Origin: Mageeibacillus sp. UBA5734
Lineage (GTDB): Bacteria > Bacillota > Clostridia > Saccharofermentanales > UBA5734
Length of the DNA stretch: 8,265 nucleotides
Direction of reading: 5' to 3'
NCBI GenBank assembly: GCA_002419365.1
Contig: DIGA01000034.1
Location: forward strand, 1-8,265
How positions within the stretch are numbered: the first letter of the stretch is position 1; every line of letters starts with the position of its first letter. A program made the position numbers and the translations under genes. Of the stretch, positions 1 through 6,495 are shown piece after piece. The notes under the pieces are model-generated. The model ran no database searches and was not told the DNA's origin. It was given only the letters and a program-made list of their open reading frames with translations.

Positions 1-2
1 TG

Positions 3-353
3 AGAATTAATCAGCGGTTCCCTAAGGTTATCGGCAATAAAGTGATCGAGAAGACGATTCTCTCAGTCCGTGAGGACATCCGAAAGGGCTATGATCTCGC
101 AGGCCCGATCAAGCGCAGCAAGCAGTTCCCGCCAATGGTCGACAGCATGATCAAGATCGGCGAGGAGTCGGGATCGTTGGATGATTCATTGAGACGAACA
201 GCTGATTTCTACGATGAAGAAGTCGACATGGCGATCCAGAGAATGACGACAATGCTCGAGCCATTGCTGATCGTGTTCATGGCTGTTGTGGTTGGGTCAA
301 TCATTATTGCTATAATCAGTCCGATGTTCGCCATGTATGAATTGATTGGATAA
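3..353 (+). CDS. pilC: Type IV pilus inner-membrane platform protein PilC, C-terminal part
   Basis: This is the last ~116 codons of a PilC/GspF-type platform protein; the reading frame is open to the left edge, so the start lies outside the window. The family sits in the cytoplasmic membrane, where it couples the assembly and retraction ATPases to pilin insertion. Visible family features are the VIGNKVIEK stretch, the FPPMVDSMIKIGEESGSLDD segment with its conserved G-E-x-(S/T)-G core, then DFYDEEVD, and a final membrane helix beginning LLIVFMAVVVG and running to the C terminus. This matches the end of the second T2SSF domain. The gene ends in TAA. A 148-nt gap separates it from the pilin gene, so the pilin probably has its own expression signals. 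No frameshift is seen in the part present. Confidence 0.93.
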   Translation, partial: RINQRFPKVIGNKVIEKTILSVREDIRKGYDLAGPIKRSKQFPPMVDSMIKIGEESGSLDDSLRRTADFYDEEVDMAIQRMTTMLEPLLIVFMAVVVGSIIIAIISPMFAMYELIG

Positions 354-397
354 AATATCTCTGAAAAGAGTTAAATTCATCTATATCATGAAAGAGG

Positions 398-483
398 TGT
401 TGTGGAATTAATGTAGAGGATGGACATGACCAGCAATCTTAATGCACTGGTCAAAGATTGAACACTGATCTCAAACCACAACA
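398..483 (+). promoter_or_regulatory. Structured pilin leader with nested inverted repeats
   Basis: The 148 nt between pilC and the pilin gene contain a perfect 8-bp inverted repeat, TGTTGTGG (398-405) and CCACAACA (476-483). It encloses two interlocked 7-bp inverted repeats at 427-460. The closing arm ends four nt before the pilin Shine-Dalgarno AAGGAGG (488-494). If transcribed, the 8-bp pair would act as a basal helix for a roughly 85-nt RNA domain. This could be a cis-regulatory RNA, or the repeats could be protein binding sites in DNA. No convincing -35/-10 pair was found, so whether the region lies inside the transcript is not known. It is not recognisably a known riboswitch class. Confidence 0.45.
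427..460. repeat. Two interlocked 7-bp perfect inverted repeats
   Basis: Four adjoining heptamers lie in the order TGACCAG (427-433), CAATCTT (434-440), six-nt spacer AATGCA, CTGGTCA (447-453), AAGATTG (454-460). The first pairs perfectly with the third and the second with the fourth. Neither pair can be extended. The two pairings cross, so in RNA they would be alternative hairpins, each with a 13-nt loop. At DNA level the same two modules appear on both strands in swapped order. Confidence 0.75.
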
Positions 484-501
484 AAACAAGGAGGAACCCA
501 C

Positions 502-870
502 ATGAAAAACACAAAAATTCAGAATCCTTCCCTCAGGAAGCGCAAAGGCTTCACGTTGATTGAGTTGATTGTCGTTATTGCTATTTTAGCGATATTAGCT
601 GCGATTGCGATTCCCGCCTTTATTGGCACATTAACTCGTGCTAAGACAGCTGCTGATCAAGCAACAGAACGTGTCATTATTAGTGCTGTTAAAGTATATT
701 ATGCAGAAAAGGGAACAAATCCAACTTTGGATCAACTTAAAGCTGGTTACCTTGATCCTTCATACACTAAGTGGTCAGATGGATCAGCTATTACTGCTAT
801 TGCAGTTGACGGAACAACAGGAGTTGTTTCAATTACTCCAGATAATCCTACGGATGGAGTTAATGATTAA
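502..870 (+). CDS. pilA: Type IV prepilin (likely major pilin)
   Basis: A 122-residue prepilin with a class III signal peptide. The basic leader ends KRKG, with prepilin-peptidase cleavage expected after Gly16. It is followed by FTLIELIVVIAI, with the invariant Glu at mature position 5 (residue 21). The hydrophobic segment continues to about residue 43 and forms the N-terminal helix that packs in the pilus core. The rest is a short globular head with no cysteines, which is small for a T4P pilin. The start is firm: AAGGAGG at 488-494 lies seven nt before the ATG. The gene is much more AT-rich than its neighbours and uses A/T-ending codons. It has a private leader and a hairpin behind it, which fits a highly expressed major pilin uncoupled from the assembly genes. 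A minor pilin is possible; the symbol reflects role rather than proven orthology. Confidence 0.93.
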   Translation: MKNTKIQNPSLRKRKGFTLIELIVVIAILAILAAIAIPAFIGTLTRAKTAADQATERVIISAVKVYYAEKGTNPTLDQLKAGYLDPSYTKWSDGSAITAIAVDGTTGVVSITPDNPTDGVND

Positions 871-902
871 ACCAACGATTTAATAAATGGCATGTAGAAT
901 AC

Positions 903-956
903 ATATGCAATATTTAGGCTCAGGGGGCTTTTTCGCCCCCTGAACTCAAAGCATAT
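903..956 (+). terminator. GC-rich hairpin between pilin and pilM, without a U-tract
   Basis: The core is a perfect 9-bp stem, TCAGGGGGC (920-928) and GCCCCCTGA (935-943), around a TTTTTC loop. An outer pair, ATATGC (903-908) and GCATAT (951-956), and a possible TTT/AAA match (913-915 with 948-950) extend it to an imperfect long hairpin. Neither strand has a T-run directly after the stem, so it is not a textbook intrinsic terminator. It more likely acts as a partial attenuator or a 3'-end stabiliser, giving more pilin than PilMNO message. The outer arm ends just before the earliest possible pilM start. Confidence 0.5.
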
Positions 957-990
957 AGTGACTCTGAATTTCAAAAAGAAGGTGACGCAC

Positions 991-2058
991 GTGAGTTCTG
1001 GAAAGGTTCTTTCCATCGATATCGGCAAGGGAACGATCCACCTCGTCGTTGGCAGCAATAAGAACGGGATCCTGGAGGTCGATTCGGCGTTTTCCATTCC
1101 CACTCCGGAAGGCGCTGTCAAGGAAGGGTTGATCCTGGACCGCAGCGCGCTGGCCTTCGCGATCAATGAACTGATCAAGGAAAGCGGCATCAAGGTCGGC
1201 AAGGGGATCGTCTCGGTCAAGAGCACCTCGATCATCACCCGGGAACTGACCATGCCTGAGGTTCCACCGGCAGATGTGCTGCCTCTGATCCTCCTGGAAA
1301 TGGAGCAGTATTTGCCCAACATTGCCAAAGACTACCGCACCGGCGTGACCCTGATCGAATCGCAAATCGGTGCCGGCGCGCGCCAGAACAAGGTCCGCGT
1401 TTTCGCGATGCCCGACACCATGGCCGAGGAGTACGCCAGTCTCCTCAAGGACTGCAGACTCAAGCCCCTCTTCCTCGACGTGCATGCCAACGGACTGAAT
1501 AAGCTCGTCCAGCGCACGGTCGCAGCCAACAAAGACAAAGTTGGCGGCTGGGACTGGAAACTCGCCGCCTTTGTAGATCTCGGCAAAGAACTGACCGAGA
1601 TCTCGATACTTAATGCCGAGAAATTGCTCTTCACCCGCCAGGTCCCGTACGGCAGTGCCTTCATGGACACCGAGCTGATGCGCCAGACCGGCACCAGCGA
1701 TGCCGCCCTCGTGACCAAGAAACAGGAACTGGTCGACCTGGTGCGCAGCGAATTCGTCAGTGAAGAAGCCAGAAAATTCAACGACATCGTCCGGCCCTAT
1801 GTCAGCCGGGTCACGAACGAGATCCAGACCGTGATCCAGTTCTATTCCGGTCGTGTGGCCGAGAAACGCCCCGAGATCATCTACCTCTTCGGCGGCAACG
1901 CCCACCTCAAATCCCTCGCCGAGCTGATGGAACAGGCGATCGGCATTCCGGTGCGCATTTTCAATGACACCCCGGCGATTCATGTTTCTGTCAAAGCGGG
2001 AACCCTCGATGTCATCAACTACGTCAATGCCTGCGCGGCATTCTACAGAAATGACTGA
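991..2058 (+). CDS. pilM: Type IV pilus assembly protein PilM, actin-like
   Basis: PilM is a cytoplasmic actin-fold ATP-binding protein that binds the N-terminal tail of PilN and links the pilus ATPases to the membrane complex. The first phosphate motif appears near the N terminus (SIDIGKGTIHLV, residues 8-19 from this start). A second is in the middle (FVDLGKELTEISIL, Asp196-Gly198). The adenosine-binding segment IYLFGGNAHLKSL is at about residues 297-309. Size, 355 residues, is normal. The start is uncertain. GTG at 991 has AGAAGG at 977-982 as a ribosome binding site. An in-frame GTG at 958 has none but would add 11 residues including FKKK, a basic stretch seen before the first motif in many PilM proteins; a GTG at 982 is also in frame. 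The stop is 17 nt before pilN, indicating an operon. Confidence 0.93.
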   Translation: MSSGKVLSIDIGKGTIHLVVGSNKNGILEVDSAFSIPTPEGAVKEGLILDRSALAFAINELIKESGIKVGKGIVSVKSTSIITRELTMPEVPPADVLPLILLEMEQYLPNIAKDYRTGVTLIESQIGAGARQNKVRVFAMPDTMAEEYASLLKDCRLKPLFLDVHANGLNKLVQRTVAANKDKVGGWDWKLAAFVDLGKELTEISILNAEKLLFTRQVPYGSAFMDTELMRQTGTSDAALVTKKQELVDLVRSEFVSEEARKFNDIVRPYVSRVTNEIQTVIQFYSGRVAEKRPEIIYLFGGNAHLKSLAELMEQAIGIPVRIFNDTPAIHVSVKAGTLDVINYVNACAAFYRND

Positions 2059-2075
2059 AGGGAGGTGAGGCGCGC

Positions 2076-2579
2076 ATGAAAGATCTCAACTTTTTCATCA
2101 ATCCCCATGCGAAAAGGGATCATGCCCCGATCGGCCGCATCCTGATCATCGCCATTGTGGTGATCGCCCTGGCCGTGGGTGGCCTGTACTTTTTCCTCAA
2201 CAACCTCAACACCGCGGTGCGCCAGGAGATCCAGCTGATGGAAGACGAGCTGTCCTCCCCGGCCGTCGTCGCCAAGCTCGATGAAGTCAATGCCGTCAGC
2301 AAGCAGCTTTCGCTCCTGAAACGTTATGACGAAGGGTTGACCGCGATCGCAGGCGCCCTCAAGGTTGACGACCGGATCGCGAAAGCCACCCTCGACACGA
2401 TTGCCGCCGCGATCCCGGAAACGGTCACCCTGACCAATCTGACGATCACCTCCAGCGACCTGATGCTCGAGGCCACCTCGACCGACCTGACCGCCAATGC
2501 CGAGCTCGTGCGCAATTTCAAGGACACCGGCCTGTTCGCCACCGTCGAGCTCCTCTCGGCCACCAGCAGTGATGACTGA
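2076..2579 (+). CDS. pilN: Type IV pilus assembly protein PilN
   Basis: A bitopic membrane protein of 167 residues, the usual size for PilN. Residues 3-7 (DLNFF) match the short conserved N-terminal motif, often INLLP, through which PilN docks in a groove of PilM. A membrane helix spans about residues 21-41. A coiled-coil-forming stretch follows at about 44-85. The C-terminal half from IPETVTLTNLTITSSD to the end has the strand-helix pattern of the PilN ferredoxin-like domain that pairs with PilO. The start is supported by GGGAGGTGA at 2060-2068. It is 17 nt after pilM and 63 nt before pilO, in the canonical M-N-O order. Sequence similarity of PilN proteins is generally low, so order and topology carry much of the call. 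Confidence 0.88.
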   Translation: MKDLNFFINPHAKRDHAPIGRILIIAIVVIALAVGGLYFFLNNLNTAVRQEIQLMEDELSSPAVVAKLDEVNAVSKQLSLLKRYDEGLTAIAGALKVDDRIAKATLDTIAAAIPETVTLTNLTITSSDLMLEATSTDLTANAELVRNFKDTGLFATVELLSATSSDD

Positions 2580-2642
2580 AGAAGCCGATCTTGACGACCG
2601 GACAATCGTGATCCATGCTACCCTCCAGGAGGTGATGCCGGA

Positions 2643-3497
2643 ATGAAACTGAGCGTACGTGAACAATTCCTGCTCGCTGTTCTGGCCATCATCGCCCTGC
2701 TTGCCGTCGGTTATTACCTCGTCTACCTGCCGATGTGGGAGACACACGAATCGCTCGTGGCCAAGCGCGACGAGGTCCAGATGACCTACGACGAAACCAT
2801 GGCCAAGATCGCCTCGCTCGACAAGATGAAGGGTGAAGTCGCCACCCTGTCGGCGCAGGTGAACGAACGGACGAAGGTCTATTACCCCTCGATCATCCAG
2901 GAGAAGCTGATGCTGATCCTGAACGACCTCTACAGCGAGAGCGACGTGGCCGTGTCTGACGAGGCCTTCACCCTGATGGTCACCCATGATCTGCCCCGCG
3001 CGCCGGGACAGGCTCCAGCTGCAGACCCTAACAGCCTGGGTGTCATTGTCCAGGAATACAACGCCGCTCTGGGTGGTGCCACTGCGCAGCCAGCTGCAGA
3101 GAGTGAAGCGGCTGCTGCACAACCAGCTGGGGAAGAAGACACTGCCGCCATGCAGGCCGCTGTGACCTCGATCGAGTCAATGAATCTCAACGTCACCTTC
3201 GCAGCCACCTATGCCCAGGCCATCGAATGGATGCGCCTGGTCGAGGAGCAGGACCGCTCGGTCCAGTTCCAGAGCCTGAGCATGACTCCGGGCGATGCCA
3301 CGGAACAAACGATCACCGACGAAAATGGCAATCCGGTGACCGTCGCTGTGCCCAATGGCCTGTTGGACTGCAACTTTAGCCTGGCCTTCAATTCCATTCC
3401 GAAACTGGTCACCCAGGATGAGGACTATGAGGTCTGGGAACTGACCGGCCCCTATGGCAAGGCAGACCCCTTCGCCGTCGTTGACACCGATTCATGA
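2643..3497 (+). CDS. pilO: PilO-like type IV pilus assembly protein with an Ala/Gln/Pro-rich insert
   Basis: A 284-residue bitopic membrane protein in the position of pilO. The membrane helix is at about residues 8-30, followed by a coiled coil at about 33-78. A two-part ferredoxin-like region then seems to be split. The first part is at about 80-116 and the second at about 173-252, with NLNVTFAATYAQAIEWMRLV resembling the PilO pattern of strand, then helix. Between them, residues 117-172 are low-complexity and rich in Ala, Pro, Gln and Glu, probably a flexible loop outside the membrane. This makes the protein longer than typical PilO (about 200 residues). The tail ends near YGKADPF, similar to the N-P-F-like ends of other PilO proteins. 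Its ribosome binding site, AGGAGGTGAT at 2627-2636, is a full complement of the 16S tail. PilO pairs with PilN. Confidence 0.82.
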   Translation: MKLSVREQFLLAVLAIIALLAVGYYLVYLPMWETHESLVAKRDEVQMTYDETMAKIASLDKMKGEVATLSAQVNERTKVYYPSIIQEKLMLILNDLYSESDVAVSDEAFTLMVTHDLPRAPGQAPAADPNSLGVIVQEYNAALGGATAQPAAESEAAAAQPAGEEDTAAMQAAVTSIESMNLNVTFAATYAQAIEWMRLVEEQDRSVQFQSLSMTPGDATEQTITDENGNPVTVAVPNGLLDCNFSLAFNSIPKLVTQDEDYEVWELTGPYGKADPFAVVDTDS

Positions 3498-3527
3498 AGA
3501 CTTATTAATTTCCACTAGGAGGCCCGA

Positions 3528-6482
3528 ATGACGCAACTGACTCCATTCCTCGCTGACCTGCCTGTCAATTGGGTCTTGACCGGAACCGCATCCCTGATTT
3601 TTCTCCTGGCAACCGCCGGCTGGATCCTCTGTGATCTGGCCGGTTTTGCACATCTGTTCCGCTCGATCCAGACCGTCCGCCAGGAAGTGGCACAGCTCTG
3701 GAAGCGCGATCCGGTCGAGAACCTGCGTTTGCTCCGCTCCCAGGCGACACCAGAGCGGCTCGGCATGCTCTCGCCGGCGATCGTGCGTTCGATCATCAAC
3801 GATTCGAACGGCCAGCCACACGCCCTGGCCGATCTCAATGTCCATCTCAATCCCCGCACAATCGTCCGCCACACACCCTACCGGGGCCTGGTCATGCCGG
3901 CGTTCGTCCTGATGGCCTCGATCACAGTCATCGGCACCCTCACGGCCATCTACAGCCAGTCCCAGCAGGATCCTGCTGCCAGCCTGCTGCCAATTTTCCT
4001 TGCCGCCAGTTTCTCGACGTTCCTGATCCTGCTGTTCCGCGCCCTCGACCAGATCAAGATCCACCGGGCCACGGTCGAGATCGAAGCCCTGCAGGACATG
4101 CTGTCGCACCATTTCATCGTCATGAGCGATGCCCAGGTCCAGTACCGCATCCTGGCTGACCAGAAACTCCTGATCGACCAGATCCAGAACCTCGGCCCGG
4201 CCCTGAGCACGGCGATGGCCGATGCGACCCAGAAACAGATGGTGCCGGTCATCCGCAACATGAGCCAGTCCTTCGACCAGGCCGTCAAGCACGTCAACGA
4301 ACAGCAGCAGCAGGGGATCGGCAAGCTGGCCGCCCATTTCGCCCGCCAGCTCGACCAGCTCCTCGGCGAGCACCTCACGGACCTGTCGGCGTCGATCGCT
4401 GCGCTCAACGAGCTCCACGCCACTGCCACCGGCCGCACCCAGGAACTACTGGCTGCGATTGACCAGTCCACTGGCCTGCAACAGGATGCCCAGCAGTCCG
4501 CCCAGACCATCCTCGCCGGCCTGTCTGCCTCACACCAGGCCGTGATCGAAAGCACCACCCGGCTCAACGAGGTCTTCAGCGCCAGCTCCAGCCAGCTGAG
4601 CCAGGTCTTTGCCGACAGTGCCGGCCAGATCAACCAGGTCTTTGCCAGCAGCACCGAGCAACTCAGCCAGGCCCTCGCAGCTGGCACGTCCAGCCTGACC
4701 TCTACACTCGAGACCGGAGCGGCGAATCTCCATACAACCTATGAATCTGGTTCTGCGAAAATGGCTTCGACCTTTGAAACCAGTTCGACCAGCCTGGCTG
4801 CGACCTTCGACAGTGGCACCACCCGCATGGAGCAGATCCTGGCCGGTGGCTCGACCCAGATCGAGCAGCTCCTCGCAGCCAGCGCCGCCCAGGTCCAGGC
4901 CGCCGCTGCTGCCAGTGCCGTCCAGGTCAGTGAGACTTACGTCACCGGCGCCGATCGCCTGCAGGCTGCTTTCAATGCTGGCAGCGACCTCCTGAACAGC
5001 CGCTTCGCCGAGGGCTCGAGCCAGCTCCAGACTGCTTTCAGCGGGACGACGGAACAGTTTGCCAGTACGCTGCACACCAGTGCCATGGAAGTCCAGTCTG
5101 CCCTCTCCCAGGGCTCCGAACAGCTGCGATCGGTTTTTGCCCAGGGCCACGATCAGATGGAATTGGCGTTCCAGACCAGCGCCGACACCCTGACCCAGTC
5201 GCTCCTGTCCGGCAGCACGACGCTGCAGGACACCTATACCCAGAGCAGTACCCTGCTCACCGATTTGTTTGCCAAAGGCTCCAGCCAACTGCAGGTTGCG
5301 TTCGCCGGCACGACTGAACAGTTCGCCAGTTCCCTGCACACGAGTGCCATGGAGGTCCAGACCGCACTCGCCCAGGGATCCGAACAGCTGCGTGCCGTCT
5401 TTACCCAGGGCCATGATCAGATGGAACAGGCGTTCAAGACCAGCGCCGACACCCTGACCCAGTCGCTCCAGTCCGGCAGCACGACGCTGCAGGATTCCTA
5501 CACCCAGAGCAGCACCCTGATCACCGACCTGTTCAACAAAGGCTCCAGTCAGTTGCAGGCTGCTTTCACCGGCTCAACCGAGCAATTCGCCAGCACGCTG
5601 CACACCAGTGCGGTGGAGGTCCAGTCCGCCCTGTCGCAGGGTTCGGAACAGCTGCGCTCGATCTTTACCCAGGGTTACGAAGAGATGGAATCGGCGTTCA
5701 AGAACAGCGCCGAGTCCCTGACCCAGTCGCTGACCACAGGCAGCACGAACCTGCAGGAATCCTATACCAGGAGCAACGCCCTGCTCACCGATCTGTTCAA
5801 CAACGGCTCTTCAGCCCTGACCCAGTCGTTCTCCGCCGGCCAGGAACAGCTGATCCAGACGCTCAATGGTGCCACGGAGGCCCTCAGCCAGACCCTGGTC
5901 AAGAGCAGCGATATGGTCGAGCAGCTCAGGGCCATGATCGAATCGAGCCAGGCCGATGCCCAGCGCATCCGCGAGGAACAGGTCGCAGTCGAATCGCAGA
6001 TCGGCGGCTACTTTGACCAGATGCATGTCCAGATCAACCGCCTCCAGGATGATCTCCAGGCCAATCTGGTTGATATTTTCGGCAAATACAATGACCTGAC
6101 CCAGATGACATTGACCCAGTCGGACGAGCAGTACCAGGATCTGATGACCCGCCTGACAGATAGTTCCACCACCCTGATGAACACCCTCGACGACCAGGTT
6201 CGCGACCTGACGTTCCTGGTGCGCGATGTGACGTCGGAAATCGCCGGCCTCAACAAATCGCTCGATGTGTCGGTGCAGAATTTCGGCGAACAGATCCAGC
6301 TCAGCACCCAGTCGACTTTCCAGTCCTTTGACCAGGGCTTGTCTGACATCGTCGCCCAGCTGACCGACACCGTGCGCCTGATCGGTGATGCCGTCGACGA
6401 CCTGCCTGGTGCGATCATCAGTGCCCGTGAAGTCCTGACCGACTCCAGTGCTGCGTCCGCCAGACCGTCAACGACCGCCTGA
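3528..6482 (+). CDS. ZorA-like membrane protein with MotA/TolQ/ExbB topology and a very long 11-residue-repeat tail
   Basis: 984 residues. Three membrane helices are predicted at about 14-36, 121-142 and 152-172. The segment between the first two (40-120) is rich in Arg, as is the start of the tail, so by the positive-inside rule the N terminus is outside and the tail cytoplasmic, as in TolQ, ExbB and ZorA. Helix 2 contains VIGTLTAIY (134-142) and helix 3 AASFSTFLILLF (159-170), comparable to the Gly-Thr and Ser/Thr channel positions of that family. The tail holds 42 unbroken 11-residue repeats (341-802), then a helical tip (803-984) whose FDQGLSDIVAQL...DDLPGAI pattern recalls the end of ZorA. 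AGGAGG at 3517-3522 fixes the start, 30 nt after pilO. No ZorB-like partner is visible. The family link is from memory of motifs and topology; a generic coiled-coil protein tied to the pilus is the alternative. Confidence 0.6.
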   Translation: MTQLTPFLADLPVNWVLTGTASLIFLLATAGWILCDLAGFAHLFRSIQTVRQEVAQLWKRDPVENLRLLRSQATPERLGMLSPAIVRSIINDSNGQPHALADLNVHLNPRTIVRHTPYRGLVMPAFVLMASITVIGTLTAIYSQSQQDPAASLLPIFLAASFSTFLILLFRALDQIKIHRATVEIEALQDMLSHHFIVMSDAQVQYRILADQKLLIDQIQNLGPALSTAMADATQKQMVPVIRNMSQSFDQAVKHVNEQQQQGIGKLAAHFARQLDQLLGEHLTDLSASIAALNELHATATGRTQELLAAIDQSTGLQQDAQQSAQTILAGLSASHQAVIESTTRLNEVFSASSSQLSQVFADSAGQINQVFASSTEQLSQALAAGTSSLTSTLETGAANLHTTYESGSAKMASTFETSSTSLAATFDSGTTRMEQILAGGSTQIEQLLAASAAQVQAAAAASAVQVSETYVTGADRLQAAFNAGSDLLNSRFAEGSSQLQTAFSGTTEQFASTLHTSAMEVQSALSQGSEQLRSVFAQGHDQMELAFQTSADTLTQSLLSGSTTLQDTYTQSSTLLTDLFAKGSSQLQVAFAGTTEQFASSLHTSAMEVQTALAQGSEQLRAVFTQGHDQMEQAFKTSADTLTQSLQSGSTTLQDSYTQSSTLITDLFNKGSSQLQAAFTGSTEQFASTLHTSAVEVQSALSQGSEQLRSIFTQGYEEMESAFKNSAESLTQSLTTGSTNLQESYTRSNALLTDLFNNGSSALTQSFSAGQEQLIQTLNGATEALSQTLVKSSDMVEQLRAMIESSQADAQRIREEQVAVESQIGGYFDQMHVQINRLQDDLQANLVDIFGKYNDLTQMTLTQSDEQYQDLMTRLTDSSTTLMNTLDDQVRDLTFLVRDVTSEIAGLNKSLDVSVQNFGEQIQLSTQSTFQSFDQGLSDIVAQLTDTVRLIGDAVDDLPGAIISAREVLTDSSAASARPSTTA
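4548..5933 (+). repeat. Uninterrupted array of 42 hendecad (11-residue) coding repeats
   Basis: Residues 341-802 of the 984-residue protein can be cut into 42 consecutive 11-mers with no insertion or deletion. A typical unit reads GSSQLQTAFSG: Gly or Ser first, small polar residues second and third, Leu/Met/Val fifth, Phe/Tyr/Leu ninth. Hydrophobic residues thus fall at spacings of 4 and 7, the hallmark of hendecad coiled coils, which form straight or slightly right-handed bundles. At 1.5 angstrom per residue the array would be about 69 nm long. Confidence 0.85.
5013..5804 (+). repeat. Three tandem 264-bp (88-residue) superrepeats inside the tail gene
   Basis: Eight hendecads make one 88-residue unit. 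Units start at 5013, 5277 and 5541, exactly 264 bp apart, with a degenerate fourth beginning at 5805. Each opens with GGC and Ser-Ser-Gln-Leu-Gln, contains TEQFAS, the HTSA heptad region, QGSEQLR and the SLTQSL or TLTQSL segment, and ends before the next Gly-Ser-Ser. DNA is conserved as well: 5181-5230 and 5445-5494 differ at one of 50 positions. The array grew by in-frame tandem duplication and could vary in copy number. Confidence 0.92.
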
Positions 6483-6495
6483 GTTGGGCTCCGTC

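Noticed and set aside
359..370. CTCT-GAAA-AGAG hairpin as the pilC terminator
   Set aside because: The stem is only four base pairs and no T-run follows.
427..460. H-type pseudoknot formed by the two interlocked repeats
   Set aside because: There are no linking nucleotides between the first and second heptamers or between the third and fourth, so both 7-bp helices cannot form together in one molecule.
446..462. Sigma-54 promoter (TGG...TTG) ahead of the pilin
   Set aside because: The spacing between TGG and TTG is one nt too short and the -24/-12 core bases are missing.
946..1983. Long minus-strand open frames opposite pilM, and similar ones opposite pilN/pilO, the tail gene and the 493-residue gene (2043-3122, 3492-4418, 4530-5414, 6589-7662)
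   Set aside because: They are antisense shadows of GC-rich coding genes. Their translations are low-complexity with no recognisable domains, and the plus-strand products are clearly real.
5013..5804. CRISPR array or mobile element from the periodic repeats
   Set aside because: The 264-bp units are entirely coding and in frame, have no unique spacers, and encode the continuous protein repeat.
4548..5933. Chemotaxis receptor (MCP) or apolipoprotein-type domain in the tail
   Set aside because: The period is 11 residues, there is no MCP hairpin signalling motif, and apolipoprotein-like hits would be expected from any amphipathic 11-mer array.
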